Notes: generated by a model not told the origin, from the sequence alone. A stretch of DNA of 64,000 bases from Actinophytocola algeriensis (GCF_014203735.1 NZ_JACHJQ010000001.1:855269-919268), one strand, 5' to 3'; counted from the first letter of the stretch, positions 8,558 through 18,950 are shown. Made by a program: numbers and translations.

Positions 8558-8731
8558 ATGGATGTCTTCAGCGCCAGCGCGATCGTCGCCGCCCGCCACG
8601 CAGACCTGGTCAGAGAGGCCGACGAGTCCCGGCTCGCCCGGGCTGCCCGTGAATCCCGGGACGAGCCGAAGCCGGCGCCGAAGCCCGGGCCGCGGGCGGT
8701 TCGGGCCCGCAGGCTGGGTGTTGCCCGGTAG
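8558..8731 (+). CDS. small unknown protein (57 aa), probable
   Basis: An ATG at 8558 is preceded by AAAAGGAG with ideal spacing. The product begins M-D-V-F-S-A-S-A-I-V-A-A-R-H-A-D-L, an amphipathic helix, continues with an Arg/Glu-rich helix and ends in a Pro/Arg-rich basic tail. It has no signal peptide or membrane segment. It lies 66 bases after the winged-helix regulator on the same strand and ends 10 bases before the flavoprotein ATG, so it is probably in the same transcript. I do not recognise the family; the strong ribosome-binding site is the main evidence that it is real. Confidence 0.6.
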   Translation: MDVFSASAIVAARHADLVREADESRLARAARESRDEPKPAPKPGPRAVRARRLGVAR

Positions 8732-8741
8732 CGTGACCGGG

Positions 8742-10280
8742 ATGACCGAACGCTACGACGTGGTGGTGGTCGGCGGTGGCCACAACGGACTGGTCGCCGC
8801 CGCTTATCTGGCCCGTGCCGGGAAGTCCGTGCTCGTCCTCGAACGGCTCGGCCGCGTGGGCGGCGCCGCCGTGAGCGCCACCCCGTTCCCCGGAGTGGGC
8901 GCGCGACTGTCCCGGTACTCGTACCTCGTGAGCCTGCTGCCCACCGCGATCGTCCGCGACCTCGGGCTGCGGATCGCGTTGCGGTCGCGTGCCGTGTCGT
9001 CGTACACGCCGGTCGAACGGCACGGTCGCCCGACCGGGCTGCTGGTCGAGCGCGACCCGGGGGAGGCCACCGCCGCCTCGTTCCGCGAACTCACCGGCTC
9101 GGACGACGAGTTCACCCGGTGGATGTCGTGGTACTCGTCGCTCTCCGCGATGGCGCAGGCCGTCGCGCCCACCATGCTCGGACCGGTCCCGTCGCGTGCC
9201 GCGTTCCGGTCGCTCGTGGCGGGGGCCGCCGGGGATCGGTTGTGGGAACAGGTTTTCGAGCAGCCGATCGGCACGGCGATCGAGGAGACGTTCGCCGACG
9301 ACGTCGTCCGCGGCGTGGTCGCGACCGACGCGTTGATCGGCACCCACACCTCACTGCGGTCACCGTCACTGCTCGGCAACCGCTGTTTCCTCTATCACCT
9401 GATCGGTGATGGCACGGGTGAGTGGCGCGTGCCGGTCGGCGGCATGGGCGCGGTGACCGGGGAACTGGCCAGGGTCGCGCTGCAGGCGGGCGCCGTGCTG
9501 CGGACCTCGGCGACCGTGTCGCGCGTGGACGCCGACGGCGCCGTGGCCGAGGTGTCCTACGTCGCGGACGACACCGAGCGCACGGTGACGACTTCGTACG
9601 TGCTGTCCGGGGTGGCGCCCGCGGTACTGGACGGACTGCGCGGCCGTGTCGCCACGCCGCCCGCCGGTTCCCAGCTGAAGATCAACATGCTGCTGTCGCG
9701 CCTGCCGCGCCTGCGTTCCGGGGTCGACCCGAGGCAGGCGTTCGCGGGCACACTCCACCTCGACGAGTCCTACGCGGAACTCGAAAGTGCTTACCAGTCA
9801 AGTGTTTCCGGTGTGGTACCCGACCCCATGCCCGGTGAGATGTACTGCCACACGCTGACCGACGATTCCATTGTGGACGGCGAGCTGCACACGCTGACCC
9901 TGTTCGGCCTGCACGCCCCGGCCTCGCTCTTCGCGGGCGACAACGCGGGCAGGCGAGCGGACCTGTGCGCCCGGTACCTGGCCGGCCTGAACCGCCACCT
10001 GGCCGAACCGATCGAGGACTGCCTGGCGACCGACGAGGACGGCCGCCACTGCATCGAGGCAAGGACTCCACTCGATCTCCAGGACGAGCTCGCCATGCCC
10101 GGCGGCCACATCTTCCACGGCGACCTGGACTGGCCGTTCAGCGACGAGGGCGGCGGCTGGGGCGTCGAGACCGACGTGCCGAACCTGTTCCTGTGCGGCA
10201 GCGGCGCCCGCCGCGCGGGCGGGGTCAGCGGCATCGGCGGCCACAACGCGGCACAGGCGGTACTGGCCGCGACGACCTGA
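8742..10280 (+). CDS. phytoene-desaturase-like FAD/NAD(P)-dependent oxidoreductase
   Basis: A 512-residue flavoprotein. The N-terminal dinucleotide-binding motif reads VVVVGGGHNGLVAAAYLARAG followed by the E-R-L-G-R-V-G-G-A-A continuation typical of the phytoene desaturase/PYROXD2 group, and the C-terminal FAD motif is in LFLCGSGARRAGGVSGIGGHNAA. ATG at 8742 was chosen; the frame is open from 8562, but that extension overlaps the 57-residue ORF. No carotenoid genes accompany it, so a carotenoid role is not supported; PYROXD2-like oxidoreductases of unknown substrate fit better. A hairpin over its stop separates it from the converging mycoredoxin gene. Confidence 0.85.
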   Translation: MTERYDVVVVGGGHNGLVAAAYLARAGKSVLVLERLGRVGGAAVSATPFPGVGARLSRYSYLVSLLPTAIVRDLGLRIALRSRAVSSYTPVERHGRPTGLLVERDPGEATAASFRELTGSDDEFTRWMSWYSSLSAMAQAVAPTMLGPVPSRAAFRSLVAGAAGDRLWEQVFEQPIGTAIEETFADDVVRGVVATDALIGTHTSLRSPSLLGNRCFLYHLIGDGTGEWRVPVGGMGAVTGELARVALQAGAVLRTSATVSRVDADGAVAEVSYVADDTERTVTTSYVLSGVAPAVLDGLRGRVATPPAGSQLKINMLLSRLPRLRSGVDPRQAFAGTLHLDESYAELESAYQSSVSGVVPDPMPGEMYCHTLTDDSIVDGELHTLTLFGLHAPASLFAGDNAGRRADLCARYLAGLNRHLAEPIEDCLATDEDGRHCIEARTPLDLQDELAMPGGHIFHGDLDWPFSDEGGGWGVETDVPNLFLCGSGARRAGGVSGIGGHNAAQAVLAATT

Positions 10281-10308
10281 GGGGCACGCCGCACAGCGCA
10301 CCCCTCAG
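10277..10308. terminator. bidirectional hairpin between convergent genes
   Basis: CTGAGGGG (10277-10284) and CCCCTCAG (10301-10308) form a perfect 8-bp stem that includes the stop codon of the flavoprotein and lies just before the end of the mycoredoxin gene on the other strand. Confidence 0.6.
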
Positions 10309-10318
10309 TGCCCGGCGG

Positions 10319-10567
10319 TCAGTTCAGTTCGGCCTTGACCTGCGCCAACGTGGGGTTCGTCAGTGCCTTGCCGTTCGGGAAGTGGAGTGTGGGGACGGTC
10401 TGGTTGCCGCCGTTGACGCTCATCACGAAGTCGGCCGCGCCCGGCGTCCGCTCGATGTCGACCTCTGCGTACTCGATGCCGTCGCGGTCCATCTGCGACT
10501 TCAGGCGCCTGCAGTAACCGCACCAGGTGGTCGAGTACATCGTCACTTTCGCGGGGGCCTCGGTCAT
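10319..10567 (-). CDS. mycoredoxin (glutaredoxin-like, CGYC active site)
   Basis: An 82-residue thioredoxin-fold protein. The active site C16-G-Y-C19 sits in TTWCGYCRRLK, the cis-proline is in QTVPTL, and FPNGKALTNP follows, matching mycoredoxin-1, which reduces mycothiol-protein mixed disulfides in actinobacteria. ATG at 10567 follows AGGAG by five bases; two GTG codons just upstream are in frame but badly spaced. It implies that the organism makes mycothiol. Confidence 0.9.
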   Translation of the reverse strand: MTEAPAKVTMYSTTWCGYCRRLKSQMDRDGIEYAEVDIERTPGAADFVMSVNGGNQTVPTLHFPNGKALTNPTLAQVKAELN

Positions 10568-10633
10568 CACCACTCCTGTCGGGAAGGACTGTCCACCCCC
10601 ATTAACGCGCGACAGCCTCGAAACATGCCCGAG

Positions 10634-11599
10634 TCAGGCGTGACAGCCGCCCGCGGCAGGCAGTGGAGCGGTGGGGTCGAAGAACTCGTTCGGCTCGCGG
10701 CCGCCCCCGGGCGCGGTCACGGAGGGTTCGGCGGCCACCGGGGCGAGGAACCCCTTCCGGTAGGCATCGCACCCGATCGAGTAGCCGAAGCCGGACGCGT
10801 CGCCGTACCACAGGCCGCGGCTGCTCGGCGTCCACCGTTCGCCGTGGCGCAGCACGTAGTCCACGTCCGCCCGCACCACGACGATCACGTTCATCGCGTC
10901 CACGAGCTTCGTCGGCCCCTGCGGCCGGAACGCGTACGCGAACACGTAGTTGGTGTGCACGACCAGCTCGTCGGGGTCGCCCGCCCGAACCGACATCGAC
11001 CCGGTCACCTTCGGCGCCACCGGCAGCAGCTCGGCCCCTGCGGCCACCAGGCTCACGAGCGACTGCACCTCGGCCTCGTGGCCGTCGGCGAACAGCGGCT
11101 CGAGCTGCCGCTTCGCGTCCGGTGCGAGCAGTCCCAGGTAGCCGGCCGGGTCGTGCTCGGCCAGCATCCGCGTGTCGATCCGGCTCGCGACCAGCGCGTC
11201 CCGCACCAGGGCGGTGGTCTCCGCCACCTGCTCCGCGCTGAAGCCGCCCACGGCCCGCGCTTCGGGGAGCGTGATGCCGCCGGCCCCGTTCGCCCAGTCC
11301 GCGGCGGGCGTCGACGCGAACGGCCGCGCCGGGTCCAGCTGCGCGACCGACCGGACCGGCCGCGTGTCATCCGCCACGGGGTCCCCGGCCACGGGCGCGA
11401 ACAGGCTGCTCCTGATGAGCAGGGTCGCGACCGCGCCGACCGCGAGCACCACGAGCCCACCCGCGAGCCAGCGACCGCGGCGGCGCCGGGTTTCGGCACG
11501 CAGCAGTTCCCGCACGTCCTCCGTGGCCGCACGTTCGACGGTGACCGCCCAGTCGACCTCAGGGGCCTCCCATTCCTGGGCGTGCTGCCGAGACTTCAC
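10634..11599 (-). CDS. membrane-anchored extracytoplasmic protein of unknown function
   Basis: A 321-residue protein with a charged cytoplasmic start, an Arg-rich stretch R-R-R-R-G-R-W, one membrane segment ([18 protein letters not shown], about residues 45-62) and a long outer domain of about 250 residues. The outer domain contains two late cysteines (in SIGCDAY and at the end, GGCHA) that could form a disulfide. GTG at 11599 follows AGGGGAGCAG; the frame is open a little further to 11623. It diverges from valS. The domain resembles nothing I can name; secreted or anchored proteins of this size next to valS are seen in related actinomycetes. Confidence 0.75.
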   Translation of the reverse strand: MKSRQHAQEWEAPEVDWAVTVERAATEDVRELLRAETRRRRGRWLAGGLVVLAVGAVATLLIRSSLFAPVAGDPVADDTRPVRSVAQLDPARPFASTPAADWANGAGGITLPEARAVGGFSAEQVAETTALVRDALVASRIDTRMLAEHDPAGYLGLLAPDAKRQLEPLFADGHEAEVQSLVSLVAAGAELLPVAPKVTGSMSVRAGDPDELVVHTNYVFAYAFRPQGPTKLVDAMNVIVVVRADVDYVLRHGERWTPSSRGLWYGDASGFGYSIGCDAYRKGFLAPVAAEPSVTAPGGGREPNEFFDPTAPLPAAGGCHA

Positions 11600-11744
11600 C
11601 TGCTCCCCTACCCTGACCCACAACCAGGCAAAACACGAACCTTCCGGTGCTCAGGTCATCGATCGGACCGACCCGCGCGTTAACAATGTGTGCGCTGCGG
11701 AACTCGAATGCGGGCGCCCGGTGGCGGTTCGTAGACTTTTGGGC

Positions 11745-14372
11745 GTGACTGACACCGCATCTCAGCAGCCCACAGACCTCCCCCCGGCCTGGGAGCCGGC
11801 CACGGTAGAGGCGGAGCTGTACGAGCGGTGGGTAGACGCGGGCTACTTCGCCCCGGACCCGGACAGTGACGCACCGCCGTTCTGCATCGTCCTGCCGCCA
11901 CCGAACGTGACCGGCAGCCTCCACATGGGGCACGCCCTCGACCACACCCTGATGGACGCGCTGACCAGGCGCCGCCGCATGCAGGGGTACGCCACGCTGT
12001 GGCAGCCCGGCATGGACCACGCGGGCATCGCGACCCAGAACGTCGTCGAGCGGGAGCTGTCCCGGGAGGGCAAGACCCGCCACGACCTGGGCCGCGAGGC
12101 GTTCGTCGAGCGTGTCTGGGAGTGGAAGGGCGAGTACGGCGGCAGGATCCTCGGCCAGATGCGCCGCCTCGGCGACGGCGTCGACTGGTCGCGTGACCGG
12201 TTCACGATGGACGAGGGACTGTCCAAGGCGGTCCAGACGATCTTCAAGCGCCTCTACGAGGACGGCCTGATCTACCGGGCCGAACGGATCATCAACTGGT
12301 GCCCGCGCTGCCTGACCGCGCTGTCCGACATCGAGGTCGAGTACGCCGACGACGAGGGCGAGCTGGTCTCCATCCGCTACGGAGAGGGTGACAACTCGAT
12401 CGTCGTGGCCACCACCCGGGCCGAGACGATGCTGGGTGACACCGCGGTCGCCGTCCACCCGGACGACGAGCGGTACAAGCACCTGGTCGGCACCGAGGTC
12501 GAGCTGCCGCTCACCGGCCGGAGGATCCCGATCGTCGCCGACGAGCACGTCGACCCCGAGTTCGGCACCGGCGCGGTCAAGGTCACCCCCGCGCACGACC
12601 CGAACGACTTCGAGATCGGCCGCCGCCACGACCTGCCCAACATCACGGTCATGGACGAGCGGGCGAACATCACCGCCCACGGTCCCTTCGAGGGGCTGGA
12701 CCGGTTCGAGGCGCGGCCCGCGATCGTCGCCGCGTTGCGCGAGCAGGGCCGGATCGTCGCGGAGAAGCGCCCGTACGTGCACTCGGTCGGCCACTGCTCG
12801 CGCTGCGACACCGTGGTCGAGCCGAGGCTGTCGCTGCAGTGGTTCGTCAAGGTCGAGCCGCTCGCCCGCGAGGCGGGTAACGCGGTCCGCGACGGCCGCA
12901 CCACGATCCACCCGGCCGACCTGTCCAAGCGGTACTTCGACTGGGTCGACAACATGCACGACTGGTGCATCTCGCGCCAGCTGTGGTGGGGCCACCGGAT
13001 CCCGGTCTGGTACGGCCCGAACGACAAGGTCATCTGCGTCGGCCCGGACGAGGAGCCGCCGTCGGGTGAGGAGTGGACGCAGGACCCCGACGTCCTCGAC
13101 ACGTGGTTCTCGTCCGCGCTGTGGCCGTTCTCCACGCTCGGCTGGCCGGACGAGACCGCACACCTGGACAAGTTCTATCCGAACAGCGTCCTCGTCACCG
13201 GCTACGACATCCTGTTCTTCTGGGTCGTGCGGATGATGATGTTCGGCCTGTACGCGATGGACGGCAAGCAGCCGTTCGACAACGTGTACCTGCACGGGCT
13301 CATCCGCGACGCGGCGGGCAAGAAGATGTCGAAGTCGCGCGGCAACGTCATCGACCCGCTCGAGTGGCTCGACCGCTTCGGCGCCGACGCGGTCCGGTTC
13401 ACCCTCGCGCGGGGCGCGAACCCGGGCAGCGACATGGCGCTCGCCGAGGAGTGGGCGGCCGGGTCCCGCAACTTCGGCAACAAGCTGTGGAACGCCACCA
13501 GGTTCGCGCTGATGAACGGTGCCACCGTGGCGAGCGTGGTGCCGCCGCGCGACCAGCTCACCGACGCCGACCGCTGGATCCTCGACCTCACCGACGCCGT
13601 CGTGTCCGAAGTGGACGGACTGTTCGACGACTACCAGTTCGCGAAGCTCTCCGACGCGCTGTACCACTTCACGTGGGACGAGCTGTGTGACTGGTACCTG
13701 GAGATCGCGAAGGTCCAGATCGGTGAGGGCGGGGCGCGTGCCGACGCGACGCGGGCGGTCCTCGGGCACGTCTTCGACGTCGTGCTGCGGCTGCTGCACC
13801 CGCTGGTCCCGTTCGTCACCGAGCGCCTGTGGACCACGCTGACCGGGGACGAGTCCCTGGTTGTCGCCGAGTGGCCGAAGCCGACCGGTGCGGCCGCCGA
13901 CGCCGACGCGGCCCAGCGGATCGCGGGTGTCCAGAAGCTCGTCACCGAGGTCCGGCGGTTCCGGTCCGACCAGGGCGTCAAGCCGGGGCAGCGGGTGAAG
14001 GCCAAGCTGGTCGGGGTCGAGGACGCCGGCCTTGGGTCGCTCGCGACCGCGGTCTCGTCGCTGGCCCGCCTGGAGGCGCCGGGCGACTCGTTCACGCCGA
14101 GCGCGTCGATCGAGGTGTCGCTCCCCGGCGGGCACGTCCACGTCGAGCTGGACCTGTCCGGCACGGTCGACCTCGCGGCCGAGCGCAAGCGGCTCGAGAA
14201 GGACCTCGCCGTGGCGGAGAAGGAGCTGAAGGGCTGCGACGCGAAGCTGAACAACCCGAACTTCACCGACAAGGCCCCCACCGAGGTGGTCGCGAAGATC
14301 AAGGGTCGTCGTGAGGTGGCGGTCGCCGACATCGCCAGGATCACGGCGCGGCTGGAGATCTTCGGTGGCTGA
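11745..14372 (+). CDS. valS: valyl-tRNA synthetase
   Basis: The class I synthetase that charges tRNA-Val. The 875-residue product has the ATP-binding HMGH (residues 60-63, within [15 protein letters not shown]), an editing (CP1) domain beginning near [20 protein letters not shown], the KMSKS loop (KKMSKSRGN, near residue 527), an anticodon-binding domain, and the C-terminal coiled coil from about residue 805 ([18 protein letters not shown]). The GTG at 11745 gives the family's usual length; the frame is open far upstream (from 11172), antisense to the preceding gene. The TGA lies five bases after the GTG start of folC, so the two overlap and are translationally coupled. Confidence 0.97.
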   Translation: MTDTASQQPTDLPPAWEPATVEAELYERWVDAGYFAPDPDSDAPPFCIVLPPPNVTGSLHMGHALDHTLMDALTRRRRMQGYATLWQPGMDHAGIATQNVVERELSREGKTRHDLGREAFVERVWEWKGEYGGRILGQMRRLGDGVDWSRDRFTMDEGLSKAVQTIFKRLYEDGLIYRAERIINWCPRCLTALSDIEVEYADDEGELVSIRYGEGDNSIVVATTRAETMLGDTAVAVHPDDERYKHLVGTEVELPLTGRRIPIVADEHVDPEFGTGAVKVTPAHDPNDFEIGRRHDLPNITVMDERANITAHGPFEGLDRFEARPAIVAALREQGRIVAEKRPYVHSVGHCSRCDTVVEPRLSLQWFVKVEPLAREAGNAVRDGRTTIHPADLSKRYFDWVDNMHDWCISRQLWWGHRIPVWYGPNDKVICVGPDEEPPSGEEWTQDPDVLDTWFSSALWPFSTLGWPDETAHLDKFYPNSVLVTGYDILFFWVVRMMMFGLYAMDGKQPFDNVYLHGLIRDAAGKKMSKSRGNVIDPLEWLDRFGADAVRFTLARGANPGSDMALAEEWAAGSRNFGNKLWNATRFALMNGATVASVVPPRDQLTDADRWILDLTDAVVSEVDGLFDDYQFAKLSDALYHFTWDELCDWYLEIAKVQIGEGGARADATRAVLGHVFDVVLRLLHPLVPFVTERLWTTLTGDESLVVAEWPKPTGAAADADAAQRIAGVQKLVTEVRRFRSDQGVKPGQRVKAKLVGVEDAGLGSLATAVSSLARLEAPGDSFTPSASIEVSLPGGHVHVELDLSGTVDLAAERKRLEKDLAVAEKELKGCDAKLNNPNFTDKAPTEVVAKIKGRREVAVADIARITARLEIFGG

Positions 14373-15720
14373 CGAGTCCACATTGGATGATCTCCGCCAG
14401 GTCGAGTCGGAGCTCAACACCCGTTGGCCGGAAACGAAGATCGAGCCGACGCTGGCACGGATCCGGCTGCTCGTCGACCTGCTCGGCGACCCGCACAAGG
14501 CCTACCCGGTCCTGCACGTGGCGGGCACCAACGGGAAGACCTCGGTCACCCGCATGATCGATGCGCTGCTGACGCGCATCGGTCTGCGGACCGGCCGGTA
14601 CACCAGCCCGCACCTGCAGCTGGTGACCGAGCGGATCGCGGTGGACAACGCCCCGATCTCGCCGGAGCGGTATGTCGAGGTGTACCGGGACATCGAGCCC
14701 TACCTCGCGATGATCGACCGCGGCTCGGATGTGCCGATGAGCAAGTTCGAGGTGCTCACCGGCATGGCGTTCGCCGCGTTCGCCGACGCGCCCGTCGACG
14801 CCGCGGTGCTGGAGGTCGGACTCGGTGGCACCTGGGACGCCACGAACGTCGCCGACGCCAAGATCGCGATCGTGACGCCGATCAACATCGACCACGTCGA
14901 GTACCTCGGCAGCGAGCTCACCGGCATCGCGGCCGAGAAGGCGGGGATCATCAAGCAGGGCTCGATCGCGCTCCTCGCCGAGCAGACGCCCGAGGTGGCG
15001 GAGGTGTTGCTGCGCAAGGCCGTCGAGGTCGACGCGACGGTGGCGCGCGCGGGCCTGGAGTTCGGTGTGCTGCGCCGGGACGTGGCCGTCGGCGGGCAGA
15101 TGCTGAAGCTGCAGGGCCTCGGCGGCGCGTACGACGAGATCTTCCTTCCGCTGCACGGTCCGCACCAGGCGAACAACGCGGCACTGGCACTCGCTGCGGT
15201 GGAGGCGTTCTTCGGCGCTGGCGCGCAACGGATGCTCGACCAGGACGCGATCCGCGAGGGCTTCGCGTCGCTGGTCGTCCCCGGCAGGCTGGAGCGAGTC
15301 CGTTCCGCGCCAAGCGTTTTCGTCGACGCCGCGCACAACCCCCACGGTGCGCGGGCGCTCGCGGATGCGCTCGACGCGGACTTCGGCTTCCGCAACCTCG
15401 TCGGTGTCGTCGGCGTGATGCAGGACAAGGACGTGCGCGGCATCCTGTCCGCGCTGGAGCCGGTGCTCCACGAGCTCGTGGTGACGACCAACTCCTCCGA
15501 GCGCGCGATGCCCGCGGAGGAGCTCGGCGACATCGCGACGGAGATCTTCGGTCCCGACCGCGTCGAGGTCCGGCCGCGACTCGATGACGCGATCGACGCC
15601 GCCCTCGCCCTGGCGGAGGCCGACGCGGACGAGCTGCTGTCCGGTATCGGCGTCGTGGTGACGGGCTCGGTGGTCACCGCGGGCGAGGCACGGGCGCTGC
15701 TGGGCAAGGAACCGGCATGA
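14365..15720 (+). CDS. folC: folylpolyglutamate synthase / dihydrofolate synthase
   Basis: A Mur-ligase-family enzyme that adds glutamate to dihydropteroate and folates. The 451-residue product carries the ATP-binding [11 protein letters not shown] near residue 53, the folate-loop region [12 protein letters not shown], the metal-binding [10 protein letters not shown], and the C-terminal [16 protein letters not shown] at 14365 lies inside the 3' end of valS. The stop overlaps the next gene's ATG (ATGA at 15717-15720). valS-folC-DUF4233-ndk is the normal actinobacterial order. Confidence 0.96.
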   Translation: MADESTLDDLRQVESELNTRWPETKIEPTLARIRLLVDLLGDPHKAYPVLHVAGTNGKTSVTRMIDALLTRIGLRTGRYTSPHLQLVTERIAVDNAPISPERYVEVYRDIEPYLAMIDRGSDVPMSKFEVLTGMAFAAFADAPVDAAVLEVGLGGTWDATNVADAKIAIVTPINIDHVEYLGSELTGIAAEKAGIIKQGSIALLAEQTPEVAEVLLRKAVEVDATVARAGLEFGVLRRDVAVGGQMLKLQGLGGAYDEIFLPLHGPHQANNAALALAAVEAFFGAGAQRMLDQDAIREGFASLVVPGRLERVRSAPSVFVDAAHNPHGARALADALDADFGFRNLVGVVGVMQDKDVRGILSALEPVLHELVVTTNSSERAMPAEELGDIATEIFGPDRVEVRPRLDDAIDAALALAEADADELLSGIGVVVTGSVVTAGEARALLGKEPA

Positions 15721-16103
15721 GTGCCAAACCGGTCGACCCCATGCGGTCCTTCGTCGGCGTCATGTCCGCGACGCTCGTCCTCGAGGTGATCGTCGTCCTG
15801 CTGGCGCTGCCGGTGGTCGCGAAGCTCGGCGACGGCCTCGGGACGTGGCAGGGCGTGCTGGTCGGCGCGCTGGCGCTGGCACTGCTCGTGACCTGCGCGT
15901 TCCTGCGCCGCCCGTGGGGCAGGTGGGTCGCGGCGGGCCTCCAGGTCGTGATGATCGCGTGCTGGTTCGCGGTCGTCGCGCTCGGCGTTCTGGGCCTGGT
16001 GTTCGGGCTCGTGTGGGCGGTGCTGCTGTGGATGCGCCACGACGTGGCCCGCCGCATGGCGGAGGGGCGTCTGCCGAGCCAGCAGACGACCCCGTCGGAG
16101 TAG
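15717..16103 (+). CDS. DUF4233 family small membrane protein
   Basis: A 128-residue integral membrane protein with four hydrophobic segments (about residues 11-34, 43-61, 68-88 and 90-110), short loops, and an Arg-rich cytoplasmic end. It starts four bases inside folC with ATGA and is followed after 61 bases by ndk. DUF4233 proteins are found in this exact place in actinobacteria; their function is unknown. Confidence 0.88.
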   Translation: MSAKPVDPMRSFVGVMSATLVLEVIVVLLALPVVAKLGDGLGTWQGVLVGALALALLVTCAFLRRPWGRWVAAGLQVVMIACWFAVVALGVLGLVFGLVWAVLLWMRHDVARRMAEGRLPSQQTTPSE

Positions 16104-16164
16104 CGAAACCCGCCAGCTAGGCTTCGCGCGCAGTAAGTTCCCCCATGAAGGAGTACCCACAGTC

Positions 16165-16572
16165 GTGAGCGAGCGCACCCTGGTCCTGGTCAAGCCGGAC
16201 GGCGTCAGCCGTGGCCTGGTCGGTGAGGTCATCTCCCGCATCGAGCGCAAGGGCCTGAAGCTGGCCGCGCTGGAGCTGCGCAACGTCGAGCGGAGTGTTG
16301 CCGAGCAGCACTACGCCGAGCACTCGAGCAAGCCGTTCTTCGAGTCGCTGCTGGAGTTCATCACGTCCGGCCCGGTCGCGGCCCTGGTCGTCGAGGGCGA
16401 CAACGCCATCGCCGCGTTCCGCCAGCTGGCGGGCGCCACCAACCCGGTGCAGGCGGCGAACGGCAGCATCCGAGGCGACTTCGCCATCGAGGTCCAGTAC
16501 AACATCGTCCACGGTTCCGACTCCCCGGAGTCCGCGAAGCGCGAGATCGACCTCTGGTTCCCGGGCGTCTGA
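16165..16572 (+). CDS. ndk: nucleoside diphosphate kinase
   Basis: Transfers the gamma phosphate of ATP to nucleoside diphosphates through a phosphohistidine. The 135-residue product has the catalytic His116 in NIVHGSDS, the N-terminal [17 protein letters not shown] and the Kpn-loop region, and ends with the usual [11 protein letters not shown] at 16165 follows AAGGAG. A strong hairpin ends the transcript. Confidence 0.97.
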   Translation: MSERTLVLVKPDGVSRGLVGEVISRIERKGLKLAALELRNVERSVAEQHYAEHSSKPFFESLLEFITSGPVAALVVEGDNAIAAFRQLAGATNPVQAANGSIRGDFAIEVQYNIVHGSDSPESAKREIDLWFPGV

Positions 16573-16580
16573 GCCTGTGA

Positions 16581-16608
16581 CGGGGCTCGGCCTGCCGGCC
16601 GAGCCCCG
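16581..16608 (+). terminator. terminator after ndk
   Basis: CGGGGCTCGGC (16581-16591) pairs with GCCGAGCCCCG (16598-16608), a perfect 11-bp stem with a 6-base loop, eight bases past the ndk stop. Confidence 0.85.
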
Positions 16609-16677
16609 CGATTCGCCCCTCGTCACCGCAGGTGGGCCGCTAGTGTGAGCGGCGCCGTTCGACGTGGGGGAGTACAG

Positions 16678-17979
16678 ATGCCAGACATCGGTGGGTTCGG
16701 TCGCGGGCTGCTCAAGGGCGCCCTGTCGGCGACTGAGAAGGCGGCCGAGAAGGTCAAGGACGCCGCGGAATCCGCGTCCCGCCGCATGACCGACGACGAT
16801 GACCCCGACGCGACCCAGATCGTCAGGAGCGGGGACACCGACGCCACGCAGGTCGTGCCGGACGACGACCCTGACATCACCCAGGTCATCCCGGGCTCGC
16901 AGACAACCGGCTCCGCCGCTCCTCAGAGCCCCCGCCCCGCCCCGGCTGGTCTCGCCCGGCACGGCAGCCCTGCCAGGCCCCGGCCCGGCCCGCTGACGCC
17001 GCAGGGCGGCTTCCCCGGCTCACCGCCCGGTGCGCCGCTGGGATCCGCACCAGGAGTGCCCCGCGCCTTCCCATCCGCCCCCGGTCCGCAGGCCCCGGCC
17101 GCCGGTCTGGCCACCCCGCCCGGCGGTGCCTTCCCGGCTGGGCCGCAGGGTGGTCCGCCTCCTCAGCGGTTCGCCGGACCCGCCACGCCGCAGGCAGGCG
17201 TCCCGCAGGCCGCACCGCCGAACCAAGCCCCGGCCGCTTCCCGTGGCGATGAGCCGAGCCTCGCCGACGAGCCCGAGGACCACGCGGACGCGGCCGAGGT
17301 GCAGGAGCTGGTCGAGATGTTCCAGCAGCTCCTCGCCAGGCGCAGGCCGCCGTCCGGTCCCATCCCCGGCGACTGGTCCATCGGCGTCGGTGACCTGCTC
17401 GCCGAGCACCCGAAGGTGCCCAAGCGCGTCCGCGGCCTCGTCGTCAAGCTGAACCGCTTCGGTGGCATCGCCTACTCGCCGCAGGAGGTCGCCTTCGACG
17501 GGGACGACGTCCCGTGGGAGAAGGTCACCGAGGTGCGGACCCGGCACGTCGTCGACTACCTCGTCGGCGACGCCGTCCAGCAGCAGGTCGAGAACCTGCC
17601 CATGCCGTGGTTCCCCGGCCGCAAGCGCCTGCTCGACGCGCTCGGCCAGGCCCTCCTCACCGTCACCATCGCCACCGCCAAGGACCAGCTCGAGAAGTTC
17701 GAGCTCGACCTGCGCGTGCCGGCCGAGGTCGTCTACAAGGCGTCCTTCGGGCGGAGCAAGGAGCTCAACGCGGGCGTGGTGTCCGCGCTGGTCCTCGCCG
17801 ACCCGGCCGTCAACCAGTCGCTCATCGCCACCGCGCGGGCCCACGGCATCACCGTCACCAGTGGCGACGACGAGCTGCTTGCCAACGCGGACGAGCGGGC
17901 CGACAAGATCCGCGAGAAGGTGAAGGCCCTCGAGGCGGAGCTCGACCGCTTCACCGCGCGGTTCGGCCGCTCGGGTTAA
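16678..17979 (+). CDS. unknown protein with acidic TQ repeats and Pro/Gly-rich linker
   Basis: A 433-residue soluble protein with three parts. Residues 1-40 form an Ala/Lys-rich amphipathic helix. Residues 40-75 are acidic and contain three spaced copies of D-(A/I)-T-Q-(I/V)-(V/I). A Pro/Gly/Ala-rich linker to about 190 leads to a folded C-terminal half with LVEMFQQLLARRRPPSGP, P-K-R-V-R-G-L-V-V-K-L-N-R, a conserved PWFPGRKRLLDALG block and a final coiled coil. ATG at 16678 follows GGGGGAG. The TQ repeats look like Ser/Thr-kinase or FHA-domain target sites; this is inference. The next gene, an ABC ATPase, starts 41 bases later and may share the transcript. Confidence 0.75.
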   Translation: MPDIGGFGRGLLKGALSATEKAAEKVKDAAESASRRMTDDDDPDATQIVRSGDTDATQVVPDDDPDITQVIPGSQTTGSAAPQSPRPAPAGLARHGSPARPRPGPLTPQGGFPGSPPGAPLGSAPGVPRAFPSAPGPQAPAAGLATPPGGAFPAGPQGGPPPQRFAGPATPQAGVPQAAPPNQAPAASRGDEPSLADEPEDHADAAEVQELVEMFQQLLARRRPPSGPIPGDWSIGVGDLLAEHPKVPKRVRGLVVKLNRFGGIAYSPQEVAFDGDDVPWEKVTEVRTRHVVDYLVGDAVQQQVENLPMPWFPGRKRLLDALGQALLTVTIATAKDQLEKFELDLRVPAEVVYKASFGRSKELNAGVVSALVLADPAVNQSLIATARAHGITVTSGDDELLANADERADKIREKVKALEAELDRFTARFGRSG

Positions 17980-18020
17980 ACGGACAGGTCCCGTCCAGGG
18001 CCGCGCTTTACGCTCCGACA

Positions 18021-18950
18021 GTGGGAGACGAACTGGTCGTGGCGCGGGACCTCGTCAAGAGGTTCGGGCGCCTGACGGCGGTGGACGGCATCGACGTCGA
18101 GGTCCGGCGCGGGGAGGCGTTCGGCTTCCTCGGCCCGAACGGCGCAGGCAAGTCGTCCACCATGCGCATGATCGGCTGCGTGTCCCCGCGTTCGGGGGGT
18201 GACCTGCGGGTCCTCGGCATGGATCCGGATCACCAGGGCCCGCACGTCCGCGCGCGGCTCGGTGTCGTGCCGCAGCAGGACAACCTCGACACCGAGCTGA
18301 CGGTTCGCCAGAACCTGCACGTCTACGGCCGCTACTTCGGCCTCTCGAAGGCGCACGTGCGCGCGAAGGCCGCCGAGCTGCTGACGTTCGCCCAGCTCAC
18401 CGAACGCGCCGACGACGAGGTCGAGTCGCTGTCCGGCGGCATGAAACGGCGGCTCACCATCGCCCGCTCGCTGATCAACGACCCCGAGCTGCTGCTGCTC
18501 GACGAGCCGACCACCGGCCTCGACCCCCAGGCCCGCCACCTGCTGTGGGACCGGCTGTTCCGGCTCAAGCAGAACGGCGTCACCCTCATCATCACCACGC
18601 ACTACATGGACGAGGCCGAGCAGCTGTGCGACCGGCTCGTCGTGATGGACCGCGGGCGGATCGCCGCCGAGGGCAGCCCGACGGCGCTGATCGGCCGCTA
18701 CGCCACGAAGGAGGTGGTGGAGCTGCGTTTTCCTCCCGGCGAGGACCCGGTTGACGTGGAGGCGCGGCTCACCGGTCTCGCCGACCGCGTCGAGGCCCTG
18801 CCCGACCGGGTGCTGCTGTACGCCGCCGACGGCGAGGCCGTGCTCGGCGCGGTACACCAGCGCGGCGTCGACCCGGTGTCCAGCCTGGTGCGGCGCAGCT
18901 CCCTCGAGGACGTGTTCCTACGTCTCACCGGCCGCACACTCGTCGACTGA
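18021..18950 (+). CDS. ABC transporter ATP-binding protein (DrrA/NodI-like)
   Basis: A 309-residue ATPase of the drug-resistance/export type. Walker A is GPNGAGKSS, the Q-loop VPQQDN, the signature LSGGMKRRL, Walker B LLLLDEPTTGLD and the switch His in TTHYMDEAEQ. The extended C-terminal domain after residue 220 is typical of DrrA/NodI ATPases. GTG at 18021 is used. Its natural partners are the two ABC-2 permeases at 19964-21576, although an opposing TetR-like gene now lies between. It probably energises export of a hydrophobic compound or a lipid. Confidence 0.88.
   Translation: MGDELVVARDLVKRFGRLTAVDGIDVEVRRGEAFGFLGPNGAGKSSTMRMIGCVSPRSGGDLRVLGMDPDHQGPHVRARLGVVPQQDNLDTELTVRQNLHVYGRYFGLSKAHVRAKAAELLTFAQLTERADDEVESLSGGMKRRLTIARSLINDPELLLLDEPTTGLDPQARHLLWDRLFRLKQNGVTLIITTHYMDEAEQLCDRLVVMDRGRIAAEGSPTALIGRYATKEVVELRFPPGEDPVDVEARLTGLADRVEALPDRVLLYAADGEAVLGAVHQRGVDPVSSLVRRSSLEDVFLRLTGRTLVD

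Noticed and set aside
11559-14498. A 979-codon open frame antisense to valS
   Set aside because: Long antisense frames are expected from the third-position GC bias of this genome. The translation is low-complexity and overlaps a clear synthetase.
17514-18020. Extended N-terminus of the DrrA-like ATPase
   Set aside because: The extension overlaps the coding region of the previous gene in another frame; GTG at 18021 precedes the usual domain start.
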